Assembly (NCBI GenBank): GCA_900239685.1
Contig: OENT01000203.1
Span: 62,001-126,000, forward strand
Source: Rotaria macrura
Lineage: Eukaryota; Rotifera; Eurotatoria; Philodinida; Philodinidae
Reading direction: 5' to 3'
DNA: 64,000 bases
Position numbers and translations under genes: made by a program. The notes beneath the pieces were generated by a model. The model ran no database searches. It saw nothing but the letters and a program-made list of their open reading frames with translations, and had not been told where the DNA came from. Below are positions 10,701 to 23,223 of this stretch, piece by piece; the first letter of the stretch is position 1, and each line of letters starts with the position of its first letter.

Positions 10701-13700
10701 AACGGTTAGGGCAATATTTTTGAGTAGTACAAGGAAGAGTTTACAGATAAATCTATTTTGAAACTCTGAAAACGTTTTAAAAAGAGAAAATTTGAAATGG
10801 GCATTTCGGGTCCATTTGAAGAAAAGCGAAGGGTTTATAGTCATTCGTCTTTGATCAGATGCCATGGGATGATAAAACAGAATCAAATACTTCTATTACT
10901 TTACTAAAATTAGATATACAATGAGCCCTGGAATACAGTGGAAACCTCTAGATTCATGCACTCCTGGTATCATGAGTCTTTGGTTTAATCATGCACTTAA
11001 CCCTTTACCCCCCCTCCCCAATATCCACTGGAGTGGGCATTGGAAGAACAGTTGCGAAAAATTAAGAAAGCATTCGATTCAGAAACTCTGAGAACACTTT
11101 TTGTAGTAAACCGCATGGACTATCAATTCGTAAAAATAACATTATTTTCGCTGCTCTGCTTCTGAGATATGTGAATCTGATGATTGACGATTTCGAAAAA
11201 CGACTACTGTCTTGTAAAAATTATATTCTATTTCTAACCAATAAATCGCCTGGCGACCCACTGCGTGATACATGCAGAAAAAGGTGTCCACTAATGATGT
11301 TTAAATTCCAGAATTTTCAGACAAGTTTAACAGGTGGGCATACGGTAAAATATGCGATAGTCACTACGAGGTTTCTACAATAGTAATTTCCTGGCCCTTA
11401 AATATCTACGAATCAATGCAATGATTGTGTCAATCGTACAGAATTGTAGAGAAAACATTTTTCTATGAAATGAAACGTTTCAGAGTATTCTACGACGTTT
11501 CTTCACAGAAATACATCAGTTTTGCTGAATGCTCCTCAGAATTGGTCAAGATGTCCCCCTCCCCTACTCCCCCTCAGGAAAATATCCTGAAGTTGAAGAG
11601 AGCATTTCTTTAATTTGTTCATACTTTTAGCATGTGGGAGGCATCAATACTTTATTTCAGGGGTAATTTCATTCCTAGCAATTCTGGAGCTACTGTCGGA
11701 GATAGAGAGTTAGTTCAAAGATCAGTTAACTTATTGATGACAAGATTCCAATTGAAGACAATTTTTATTGACTAACACAAGAAAATCGAAGCAAAAAAAC
11801 TCTACTTTGAATGATATGGTTTTTTTTAACTTTGAAACATTCGAACTCTTAATATATTTCATGAGATATGGCGCATATAAGTCGTACTCAGCCTATCAAG
11901 AGAATGTGGAATTCAGTATGAAAAATGATTTTGAATATTTGTTTCATTAGAATGCAGCAAAAGTTACAGAATAATTATTTTCACTCTACACAGATATTTT
12001 TTTTCTTTCCACCAGAACAGTTGTGCTTAGTTGAAAAGATTAGATTTTTGTAATATTAAATTTAGATCAAAAAATGTGAAACTACAGCTCGTATTCTCCA
12101 AAACTGTTGTTCATCGCCAAAGTGTCTGACTAGAGAAGGAATATTTGGCAGCAGGAATAATGGAACTACGAAAGGTTCGTACTTGATGCATGCCTAATCT
12201 AGAATTCCTAACTAAACTAACTTTTCACACAACTGCAGTTTAGCATAGAGTTTTTTCAAAGTATTTGATTGTCAAACAACCGTTTTCTTCAGATATCATA
12301 TACAATATTCGTTTAAAAAAAGACTGTGTGTCTTGAAAAAACTTTATTCAAAACTTTTACAATTTTCTGAAAGAAATCAGCCTAGTTGAGTTTTTAAATG
12401 TACAATGTTTCAGGTTAAAATTTCAATTTGTCACAAAGAATGCCGCCATTCATTCGAAATTCTATTTGAAAATAAGCCCAAGTGAAACATTTGGTGGCAT
12501 ATGTATGAAATGCATAAGCATCTATGGAGTAAAATAATCGTGCTCTACCGACTAATCTTGAAATATCCACACGTTATGTAAGAAAATGAAAACTGTCACC
12601 TAGACAGTATATAAAAATTTTCTTAGCTTCATGATACTCTTTAAAACAGAATTAATTAAACTGCCAAACCCTTTTCAGATCCGCGAGATGAAAAAGGTTT
12701 TTGACAAAAAAAAGACGGAACAACTCAAGTTCAAGACAAAACCATGAATGTTTCATATCGAACCACGAAGAGTCCTCTCAAATATGGATGATTTTGAATC
12801 TTGATATTGAACCTTTTTTCGTCCTAGGAGTCTCAAAATAGTTTCATAGCAAAGTTATCATTAGTGTACATGCTGGAAGAACCACTTTAGGTTTGTTAAC
12901 TCCTGCAATACTTTTAAAAGGTCTGATAGTGTAACTATTTACTTTAGAGTGTATGCCAACAGCATTTGACTTTAGTTAGAATTTCTGTCGGAGCATGCCA
13001 TACCTTTTATCCATGGACAAATGAGCAGTAAAATCCAAAACATTTGAGAACATCTTTTCTTGAATGAGCTGTATTTTGTTTTGTTTTCGAATAGATTTTC
13101 ATTCATTTTTGATTCATTGAAGTCGAAATACAATAATCTATGCCTTAATTAATCAATAAATATGATATTTTATCATTCATACAAAATAAATATGAAGTGA
13201 ATATAGTTATGTCATGATCATGGCATCTGAATAGATTTTCGTCAATCTTGAAAATCCATGAGAACGTTCATCTTATTATCTATAAAATAGTGCACACACG
13301 TTTTTGGATTCGGTTTAATGTGTATATACTCTGAAGAAAAACAAGAACAAATTTTTCCTTGCGATACATAGCCATTTAATTGAAAATATAACATTCGTTT
13401 GTAACTCAGATGCATACTATCATATGTGTTTGTTTCATTCATGTGATGAACCACGATATATATATAGTATAAGACAATGTCCTGCAGCCTAACACTTTAA
13501 AACTTGATCTGTTCAAGGGATCTATAAGGCTGTTCCTATTATGCATTTTTCGCATTTATTTTTTCTATCGATCATGTCATGACTCTTACTCATCACACTC
13601 AATATGTTTACTATTGTAATTCATTTTAATCAAAAGTTATCTACTTGGAAATTTCAAAAAGCAAGTACCTTAACAAGAAATTAATTTGTAGGAGTGATGG

Positions 13701-14287
13701 ATGTAGTTTTTGTTAAAAAGATTGTTTTGTACGATAGAATTTTAACTTATGATTATAACAAACCGTATAAAAGTAAGATTAGTATACGTATATAATATGT
13801 TTCATCTAGTTTTGCTTCGAAATGGAAATACCTTTCATTTCAGCACTTAGTTCTGCATTATAATATCTTTTATCGATCATACTTATGACATGTTGGATGC
13901 TGCAGTAATTTCTAAAATATTATCATATAAACAAGGAACAAAGTATGACTTTATTAATGCTGAAACGATGAACTTATCATATGACTTCCTGGTAATAGAT
14001 CACATTCCTATTTTCTGATATATTATCGTTTTACGAATGATTGTGTACAATCATTAGCAACGGACATAACTTATGGTATGAGAAATAATTTTATATCAAC
14101 AATGTCAAAAAGAAATGATAGTATTTTATTCAAAAAATACATTTGGCAATACTGACATATGTAATGAAGAATTCATTACCTTAGCCATAATATCAGATTT
14201 ATCTAGCGTACTGCACCTCACAGGCATTATATCTGGTTCTATAAACTGCTATAAAATAAAAGTTGTTATGGCTCATGTATAACTGTT

Positions 14288-14637
14288 AAATTTCTTAAGG
14301 CTATTTCTGTGGGAACTCAGCCAAAAATACAAAGTATTTTAATTTTTTAAAAATATAGCCGGTCTTGTAAATCTTTTTGTGCTGATCATTTCGTTATAAA
14401 AATAATCCTGAATTGATTGATATAAGTAAGGATGATAGGGTTAAAATACTGAAAAATTTCGATGATTTTTCGGTTTTTAGTAAAAGTGTAGCACCCATAT
14501 TTATCGACTGATTCGAAAAATTCTTTTTACAGAAATGATCAGCACAAAAAGATCAACAAAATCGGTATGTTTAAAAACTATTAAAATACTTGGTGTTTTT
14601 TTGGTTGAGATCCCATGGATATAGCCCTAAGAAATTT
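14288..14637. mobile_element. MITE-like inverted-repeat element, about 350 bp
   Basis: The termini are AAATTTCTTAAGGCTAT on the left and, reverse-complemented, AAATTTCTTAGGGCTAT on the right. Pairing continues through TGGGAACTCAGCCAAAAA against TGGGATCTCAACCAAAAA and AAGTATTTTAAT on both sides. It goes on to ATCTTTTTGTGCTGATCATTT, which is shared by both arms. There is no coding sequence inside. The flanks show no clear duplication beyond the palindromic ends. Confidence 0.75.
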
Positions 14638-15611
14638 CCGCATCTTGTTTTAGGCGTTTGACTTTGATCTGTTAATAATTTTTTGTATTATATGAAAGTT
14701 ATAGTAAACTAGAAACCGTTTTTTAGAGTTCAATAAAATAGTTTTCAATGGAAGGACTGTTTTCTTGTTCACTCTTTTTTCGTTATAGTTACCCAAACAA
14801 CAAAATAAATAATATTCAATCGGAGAAAAAATATGAAGATATTTAAATAAAGAAAGATTTTATATTTTGAACGAAAAATTATCTTTTGTCATTTTCCTTC
14901 ATTTGTAGTAAAAAAATCTTTTTGTCTTTCTCTTATTTTTGCTTTTCAGTACAAATCTACTATATATAAATGATCATAAATTATTAAATCATACTTATAA
15001 CATGATAGCAATCTTTTTTTTATCATCTGTCTATGTCACCTAATTTCACTCGCAAGCAAACATAAGAGAATCTAAACTCAACAGAAGAAAAACTGATGCG
15101 ATAATATATATTTTTTGTAATCTTGAAGAAATCAAAAGATTCGTGATAGATAATTCTCGAATAACGAATGATTATATGCATTCAATGGCCGTATATATAT
15201 ACATTTTGCAACTAAAAAGTACAACTATACATCATAAAGGATGACAATAAGAATGAAGTTTTAGGTCACATGTGATAGAGGATATAGTGATCAAGATTTT
15301 AAGTTTTTCCTAAAATTTTTAAATGCGTGCATAAATATATTCATATAGATAGAATTATCCGTACCATTCACTTGTTTTATTTTTCCATTCGCAATTTTAA
15401 TCAATACTCGAATTTTGATTAGAAAACATCAACACAGTTTACCTTTTAGTATTGAATTATTTAATCAGTTTGGATATAATTTTAAAAGTATGTTGAATTC
15501 TTTTATTCATTCATACAATTGTTGAGCAATCTTTCTGGAATTTTTACAGCACCTGCAAGTCTATATTTGTGTCTATAGTTAGACACTTGTGACTTTTTCA
15601 TAGGACTCGTT

Positions 15612-15761
15612 AATGAAACAAAGTCTACGAGCGATAGCCAAAAAAATGTTGTGGTCTCATATTCAATTTACTCATGCGGCTGTTCCTGAAAATTTATGGA
15701 ACGGATATTCAGAAACATATATGTCAAGAAAGAAAGTGAAGTTAGTATATTTTCGATGAAT
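15612..15761 (+). other. Gene-like fragment of unknown family
   Basis: A 49-codon open frame runs from ATG at 15612 to TGA at 15761, following a CATAG acceptor-like site. It includes KMLWSHIQFTHAAVPENLW and a GYSETYMSRKK stretch, compositionally more protein-like than the surroundings. I do not recognise it. It may be an isolated exon, a remnant, or chance. Confidence 0.15.
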
Positions 15762-17395
15762 TAAAAGTAATTTTTATCAGGATGAAGCTCAAATTAATTA
15801 CTGCATAGAAACTATAAGTAAATCCCAGTGACTGCTATAGTAACTGCGTAACATTTGAGCTACTTTTTTCTTTCAACAATTCACATAATGACTTAAGAAA
15901 AGTTGAAGAAGTGAAGAGGTTGTCATTGTTGCTATCATCCCCTCTCTTGAATTTTTTTCTTTTACATTCGTGAATAGTGCAATCGTAATAAGAGTCAATA
16001 TTCATGTTACTAGAAAATATAGAAATCGAAATGGTGTAAGAGTCTATGTTCTATACGCATAGAGAGACAATTTTTTTCTTCTAAACAGATACCAAGGTTA
16101 AATTGATTCAAATGAAAATATAAAATAATTTTTATATCTCTATTGTGGAGTTCAAACATAATTTTATCCAATTGGATAAAAGAGTGTGGGACCTCTACTT
16201 TCTATTATTAGAACTGTCTTCAGCTTTTCTTGCTTCCTTCATACCGGAAATAGCGTGGGTTATTCGTAAATGGATTTCGACAGTCATATTCATTAATCGA
16301 CACCCACACACTCACCCTGCCTCAATTTCATGAAGCATGAACAAGGGAAAATTCTCCTGAAACTCCAGAACCAGCATTTTCCATTCACTCTTCAGCTATT
16401 AATCGGGTTTTGTCGAATCTCAAGTGTGTTTAAAAAAGCTTTGCAAGAAATACATGAAGAAGTAAAGGAGGGCATATATCATTTTTTTTGCTTCTAATTA
16501 CCATATAGAACCTTGAACATTCGAAAAGAAATAAATGATATTTTTAAATCAATTTTCTTCTAAGTAATGAATATCCATTAGACTTCTACACAAGTGGCTT
16601 TCATGATAATTCGAAATTTTGATGCTAGGTAGTGTTTCTAAACCAAAAGCTCATTGATTGAGATGACTCTCATTGAAAAAGCTAGGTGAAACACTGAAAT
16701 TGATGAATTTTTTTGTGTGAAGTGAATTTAAGCTGTGAGAAACTTCATCAACGGATTGACATTCTTTTGAAAAAGAACGCAGCGATTCACTTTATCACTG
16801 ATGAGTTCTTCAGGATTTTTCGAAAATTTTCTTTGCACCTGTTAGTCTCTAAGCAATTTTCGGGGAACATTTGTCTTGATTTTCCAAGGCCTCTTTGAGA
16901 GCAGTTTCGGGAAAGTGAACTGAGGCATGATTTTAGTTACATATTAAGTTTTGAACGAAAAATGAAAATTTATTCGTCCTGAAAAACTTTTATTCGAATG
17001 TTTCTATAATAATTAATTGACAGTTGAGAGTTCAATATTCATAATACCTAATTCTGTTCACAGCAGAGGAAAGTATAAACAGAATGAAAACGATTAGATA
17101 TCGCTCTTGAAACAATAGTTGAATATTCTCGAAAATATGGATTATTGATCCATATTCTTCTCTTCAAGAAACCGAATAAGGGTTGCGAAGCTTATCTCTG
17201 TATTACATAAATGCAATATAAGCCGTTATGTTTAGTTACAAATAGAAATCAGAACTTAAATTTGATTTAATCAGGAAGACTTATACTTTTGTCCATTATT
17301 GCACAGAATATGAGGAAGCTAGTATTGTTAATTTTTATTTGTGAACATGTATTTTTGTCTTCTTGAAAAAATATTCGTTTGCGTACGCTAGAAAA

Positions 17396-17734
17396 CTATA
17401 ACATAACAGAAGATCCTTGTGTAAATACAGTATTCGTGTATAATAAAAAACCTGTTGAAGTAAGTGATTTTTCTAGATCCTGAAAAGCTTTCTTTCACGC
17501 TACTCAAAACCACTCTTGTTCTCTGAAAAATGTTTTGACTTACGGTTAGTAATGTGAAAATAAATGGAGCACAGGAAGACTTCTAAAAGTTTTGCTATTC
17601 GAACATATTAGAAGTACGAGACCTTTTATTGCGAAGAGAATTTTACACTTCTTGTCTTAGTTGCTTTTATTTCTATTTCAGGGTGATCATGTTTCTGATT
17701 TGATAAACGCTTCATCTGGAGGTATTAACAAAAT
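17396..17734 (+). pseudogene. Possible remnant of a two-exon gene
   Basis: The segment 17391-17460 reads NYNITEDPCVNTVFVYNKK followed by PVE, and ends at a good donor (GTAAGTG). A pyrimidine-rich acceptor at about 17681 opens GDHVSDLINASSG, which ends at GTATTA. Phases agree between the two pieces, but no in-frame start exon or 3' end was found. This could be the leftover of a secreted-protein gene. Confidence is low. Confidence 0.2.
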
Positions 17735-18113
17735 TTTGATGAAATAATCAACGACTTCAAGTCATGATTATTAAGTCTTCTAGTCTGTATACATGAAGAA
17801 CACAAAAAACTTCAGCAACAATTGATAAAAGTAATAACCTGCACTTCTTCAGCACTATATCAAAAGACAATCAGCTCAGATATTTTTTAAGAATTCTTGT
17901 CCAGGTTTAATGCACAAACATTTCAATGTTGCGTGTTGTTAGTGTGAATGCGTTGTGCTTTTTCTTTTTCTTGTTCTCTGTACTATTTGTCTAAACGCTA
18001 GATGTGTGTTTATGTTCATTTGATGAAATAACACGGATCGTTTACGTACCGTAAGTCACTGTATACCATACGCCAATGTTTTATGGCCATACCTATAGTG
18101 TTAATACAATACT

Positions 18114-18152
18114 TTATACGGTGGCATTATACGGTGGCATTATACGGTGGCG
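18114..18152. repeat. Three tandem 13-bp units
   Basis: TTATACGGTGGCA occurs three times head to tail (the last unit ends in G). The surrounding bases (GTACCGTAAG, CCATACG) resemble the CCGTATAC-rich interior of the CCCAGG-ended elements, so this may be a degenerate relative. Confidence 0.7.
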
Positions 18153-19132
18153 AACTATTACCTAAAAATACAGCCAGTTTTCATGCAGAACTTTTCCGTA
18201 AATGGTTCTATACGATGACGCTTCAGCGAAAAAATACTGATAACCTTAGCTATTCACTTCGGTATAGAAGACTTCACAGGTTCTCTACATCTGGAAAAAA
18301 GTAAACTTTTTTCTAAGCAGTAGTATTTGAAACAGATATGTTGAAGATCCTAGTTGGCATTTGAAGAAAAAGTTACCATCCCAAAATATGTATAGTATAT
18401 TGGCATGCATCAAACTGATCCTAATACATAGAATATTTTCTAATATACAATTCAAGATAATAAATAATTGAATGAAAAGATTATTAAGGTGATTCGTGTT
18501 GGGTGCTTTCACGCAGTTCCACCCACTTTTACGTCGACTTTCTGTCAGAAAGATTTTACCACGCTAGTTTTGTAGCTTATGTCGACTCGTATAGGAAAAC
18601 ATGTATTTTGTTTTTAGCGAAACATGCACCAAGTCCTACAAGTTGGGCTCAAAAACTGATTTTCAAGAAATCCGATTCCGTAAACCAACAGCTTTCGATG
18701 CCTGTGAACATGATATGAAAATCTTAATTATACCATTGGATAGAGCATAAAACAGTGCCTCTGTACAATAATTGTCGGGGGTGTACATAAAACTCCCGAA
18801 GAATTGACCTACCTGCAAAAACCTAGAAAATCCGCTTTCTGCTAAAACCGAGTACTCTAAAAAACCTACACATGGATCTGGACAGCATGATTTAGTAGAA
18901 CCAGAATGAAGCTTTCGCAACGCTAGTCCAAGTAAGTTGGACTAGATTACCTGAATACATTTTTTGATTGAGATATCCGACTTCTAAAAACGAGGGATAC
19001 CTGAAAACCGTATGGTAGACCTTCATTTTCTAGAGAACTACACGTCAGAATTCGCTCAGTTTTTATTGAATCTCTAAGATAGTGAAAGTGATAATAGCTG
19101 CGTATTCTGATTCAAATATGAAATACTGTTGC

Positions 19133-19459
19133 TTATGTGGAAAAAACTTCTAACCAGTATTCAGCGAAAAGCTGCTGTATCTCATCGCATAGACGTTGTG
19201 GAAATGTGTCGTTGAATCGTGTACCAAGTGTCGCAGGTTGACAAAAAAAACATATAACAGTTCCTACTTCCATGGCTTCGTTTGGTCTAACAGGAAATTT
19301 AAATGATATTCGAGACCTGGGTGGATTGAGAAATGTCACCTGTAGCTGTTTCAAATTAGCTTCGAGAGCTTGGACCGATGCTAGCCACCAATCATCTTGG
19401 CATTCAACCGCAAGAGAATCATTAACGTTAACATCATTCATTATCCACAAATGCTGCAC
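19133..19459 (-). CDS. Small ORF in the centre of the foldback element
   Basis: This 108-residue frame lies in the unpaired centre of the long-TIR element. It includes CQDDWWLASVQ, then VTFLNPPRSRISFKFPVRP, then VGTVICFFCQP. The W-W-x-A-x-V followed by V-x-F-x-x-P-x-x-x-x-x-F-x-x-P pattern is reminiscent of the small beta-barrel (Tudor/SH3-like) modules that occur in some transposon-encoded proteins. I cannot assign a family with confidence. It may be a fragment of a larger element protein. No DDE catalytic motif is visible. Confidence 0.35.
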   Translation of the reverse strand: MQHLWIMNDVNVNDSLAVECQDDWWLASVQALEANLKQLQVTFLNPPRSRISFKFPVRPNEAMEVGTVICFFCQPATLGTRFNDTFPQRLCDEIQQLFAEYWLEVFST

Positions 19460-19866
19460 AAATTTTAGTTTTAACTGCTATTGTATCAACATTGAAAAAT
19501 CTTCGTAACTCATTATATTACAAGTAGTTTTGCAACGGATTGTGGCATCGCCAAGTGAAAACCTTAGAGTATAACATGTCGAATTTCTAAGACATTCTAT
19601 TTATCATGAGTTTTACAATTCTCGAATAGGACAGCTGATATTTCAGCCAGAGGTAGAACTTACTGTAGGCTACTCACAAAACAAATTGAAGCGAATCCTG
19701 ACGTGTAGTTCTCTAGAAAATGAAGGTCTACCATACGGTTTTCAGGTATCCCTCGTTTTTAGAAGTCGGATATCTCAACCAAAAAATGTATTCAGATAAT
19801 CTAGTCCAACTTATTCGGACTAGCGTTGCGAAAGCTTCATTCTGGTTCTAATAAATCAAGCTGTCC

Positions 19867-20118
19867 ACTCAGTGAAAAATTTTTGCTGATTTTAATCGAA
19901 TTATTTTGCAACAAAATCAAAATTGAAATCGATTTTAAATCTTGATTTCGGTGCAGAATAATTCGATTACAATCAGCGAAAATTTCATACTGAATAGGTA
20001 ACAATATGAAGTAACGGTTAAGTCGTGATCTACGATAGTCAAAATTATCAATCGATTTCAATTTTGATTTCTTTGCAGAATAATTCGATTAAAATCAGCG
20101 AAAATTTTTCACTCGGCA
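19867..20118. mobile_element. MITE nested in the right arm of the foldback element
   Basis: The left end is ACTCAGTGAAAAATTTTTGC and the right end, reverse-complemented, is GCCGAGTGAAAAATTTTCGC. Both continue as TGATTTTAATCGAATTATT. A second palindromic layer (AAATCGATTTCAATTTTGAT words) lies within. Comparison with the intact left arm shows it interrupts the arm between GCTGTCC and AGGTCT, so it inserted after the host element had formed. Confidence 0.75.
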
Positions 20119-20466
20119 GGTCTATATTTAGGTTTTCTAGAGTACTCGGTTTTAGCAGAAAGCGGTTTTTGCAGGTAGGCCAATACTTCGGGAGTTTTAT
20201 GTACACCCCCGACAATTATTGTACAGAGGCACCGTTTTATGCTCTATCCATATCATGTTCGCAAGCATCAAAAGCTGTTGGTTTATGGAATCGGATTTCT
20301 TGAAAATCGGTTTTTGAGCCCAACTTGTAGGACTTGGTGCATGATTTCACTAAAAACAAAATACATGGTTTCCTACACGAGTCGACATAGTCTACAAAAG
20401 TAGCGTGGTAAAATCTTTCTGACAGAAAGTCGACGTAAAAGTGGGTGGACCTGCGTGAAGGCACCC

Positions 20467-23223
20467 TATTGTATGTATAAGGGTAACATGTTGTAACTGC
20501 AGTACCAACTTAGGTGTGAATCTGTTTCACAACTAAACCGATTCCCACGTTCACATAGTCCGGAATTCTGCCCTCATTTTTCAGTGATTCCAGTTATTTT
20601 TTGCAGCCTGTTTCTTAGCGATGGCAGTCTAAAAGGATTATTTAACATTCATAGTGCAGTTGGTAGTGTATATGTGGGTTTAACTTCAGTAGCAAACTCT
20701 CTCCTAGACCCAAAATACAATTCACCCAACCAAAAAACAACGTGATTTGTCTGAAGCAAAAAATGTGGAACATAAAGAATCAGATTGTTGTCAATATATT
20801 GAAATCGAGCAAGAAATAACAAAAGAATTCCCTGATCACCTTCAAGAAGAAAAGGGAACACACCAATCCTGTTTTATTACAGTTACTTTCTGATTGAAAT
20901 GTGAAGTTCACAACTTCCGTCTGAAGTACTTATAGTTCAATCGATAATGTTGTATTACTTTTTCTTTAACAAAATAGAAACTTGGTTCAGAACAAGTAGT
21001 TTGAAAGAGTACATGCTGGTTTATTTGCTGGCCAATGATGATTAGTATAAACGGTATAATATCTTTCATACATAAAACGGCATGCAATATATATTAGTCG
21101 GTTTTTGGGCGATTTAGATATGAGATTAATATCGAAGATGGTGCTGTTGTCCACACTGTCGAGCAATATTAGGTGCTCACTGCCAATGAGGGATAGTCAT
21201 TCCTTGAATGAAGCTGGATGTTACTGAGCGAAACTTGCAATCCGATCTGTAGCGTAGTAATTAATGTTTTTGTTACGCTTAAATTGAAAAACTTGATGAA
21301 TTTTCATTTTAATGTTCTTATATCCCGGACTTTGAGAATGCACTATTGTCTCTGATTGAAGATGGAAACACTTTTCCGAAGTTCTGAATATGTAGCACTG
21401 CTTTCGATGTGGTTGAGGTAATTGGTAATCGAGTAGCGATGCACGAAGATACATTTCTGTGGTATCTGCATAAAATACTCGAAAATTCCACCCGTGCACC
21501 AGCACTCTCGATTATTCATTTTATTGTAACATTTTTCTATTGGAACGAGTATGAAAACATGTTCGGTTTCATTTAAATTTCCTAAGGGACCCTTCGAACG
21601 TTAGTCCAATGAGGGATTGACTTCTTGTTATCACTTTCGTTATTAAAATAGCAGGTTTTTGCCAAATAAAGAGAACTAACATCTATAGATAAACCTTTGT
21701 GAATGACTACTTTTATATTGCTACGTCTTGTACAACTTTTCTAGCGTTAGAGAATATACTTGGATGAGATTAAGAATGCGGTAGATTATCAGAATATTTG
21801 CTGAACTGACAACTGCATCAGTATCGGTCTACATTTCATCAAGTTTTCGCTCAGGTTCCTATAGAAATCAAATAAGTTTTACATGGTTGAAATTGAAACT
21901 TAATCGCTTCTTGTCTGACTGACTGAATATCCTACAATGCTTGGTCACATATCATGCATACAAAAAGCAACCACAATGCTATGTTCTATTTTGCGCGAGT
22001 GGCGATGGCTCTCAATGTCCTATCAATAGCAGACACGCACACATACAATTACCGATTTTGATTTCAAATAATATATTTCTAACAAAGAAAGTTGCCTCCT
22101 ATAATGATATCAAGAATTTTAATTTTCTGTAGATTTATTTTTATAATTTTGAAAACGTGATTATGGAACCAAACAAAAACTTAATTAAAATGCTTTGCTT
22201 TGAATGGCAGCATTCGACCTTGTTTTTGTGAATATCATTTCAAAAGTATTAATCAGAATGTGAAAAATAGTTGTCGAGATTATTAGAGTGTGCCTGTCTT
22301 CTAGGGATTCTATTTGAATGCCACTAAGTGTGTGAAGTGCAAGAAGTGAGACGTAGTTCTACTTTCAACATTCATAACACCCATAGCCTAAAGAATTTGT
22401 AATGCCTTCCACTATAGCTGATTGTTTTTCTTTGCATCAAAAGGCTCTTTCTGAACCGAAAAGATTATATTTTTGTATTATGTCTTTTTTATCAACGAAA
22501 TTTGTAATTTGAGATCGTATTTTCCATAAATGTTGTTTTATGTTGACGCACGATTAACTATAGCTTAATTGTAATTGTAAAAAAAATTGTACTTGATACA
22601 GATATATAAACCTCTCTTATATTTAAAGTTTACCGATATGTAGAACAATAGGATCCGACAACTGGAGTAGTGAAGCATCAATTTCAGAATTAAATGCGAC
22701 TTGTCTAGTCTTGATTTTCTGAAGTTTCTCATCTTTTACGAGAATTAATTCAAAAATGTGTGGACAATATAACACTTTTTTATATACTTCGATATCATTC
22801 AAACGTTAAGTTTCATGAAAACAGTTTAATTAAATCTATCATGGCAATTTTTAACATGAAGATCATTCTTCATTTTAATTTCCAAACATGCTATGCTAAG
22901 TGCCACTGAATGATTCATTCGATAATTAACTCCTTTCTGACATATAAAATTCTTTCTATTAATCTTCGATCTATTACGAAAGAACAGTCATCAACGTTTA
23001 CTTGTCGTTGCAGTGCAACTAGATTGAAAAACAGAAATAAATAAATAAACAGCATTCTATTATCCGTATTCAACCAATCCACGTGATATCATTATATAAA
23101 CGAAACAATAACAAAATAAAACGAACGAACGAACGAAACGACAAATTCATTTATCCGTTTTAGCCCATCGTCGGTGGAGTAACAATTATTAATCTCTTTC
23201 ACTTAACACCATTAAAAAAACAA
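20467..23223. other. Non-coding interval upstream of the intermediate filament gene
   Basis: No supportable gene is seen in 2.7 kb. A 94-codon minus-strand frame at 21221-21505 has no recognisable domain and is probably chance. Just before the next gene is a short ACGA tandem run (about 23121-23141) and AT-rich sequence that may belong to its promoter or 5' UTR. Confidence 0.5.

Larger units (their letters stand above)
10701..18501. other. Gene-poor interval of about 7.8 kb
   Basis: No convincing complete gene is seen. The stretch contains short open frames at random frequency, two weak gene-like fragments (near 15612 and 17396, listed separately), an inverted-repeat element at 14288-14637 and a triple 13-bp repeat at 18114. 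C-rich runs occur at about 11009-11019 and 11552-11575. The rest looks like decayed intergenic or old repeat DNA. Confidence 0.5.
18502..20466. mobile_element. Long-terminal-inverted-repeat (foldback) element, about 2 kb
   Basis: The left arm is about 18502-19060 and the right arm about 19686-20466. The ends are GGGTGCTTTCACGCAG and, reverse-complemented, GGGTGCCTTCACGCAG. The arms remain clearly alignable throughout, for example CCACCCACTTTTACGTCGAC, GTACACCCCCGACAATTATT and GAACTACACGTCAG. The right arm is longer because a separate inverted-repeat element sits at 19867-20118. The left arm carries about 10 extra bases near 18825. The unpaired centre of about 625 bp holds a 108-codon minus-strand frame. 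No transposase motif is recognised and no target-site duplication is evident, so this is probably a non-autonomous or decayed DNA transposon. Confidence 0.85.

Noticed and set aside
18663..20464. Several 70-92-codon frames within the foldback arms
   Set aside because: The same sequence read from the two inverted arms; no coding bias, and frames are broken differently in the two arms.
21221..21505. 94-codon minus-strand frame
   Set aside because: No recognisable motif, no splice partners, and composition like neighbouring non-coding DNA.
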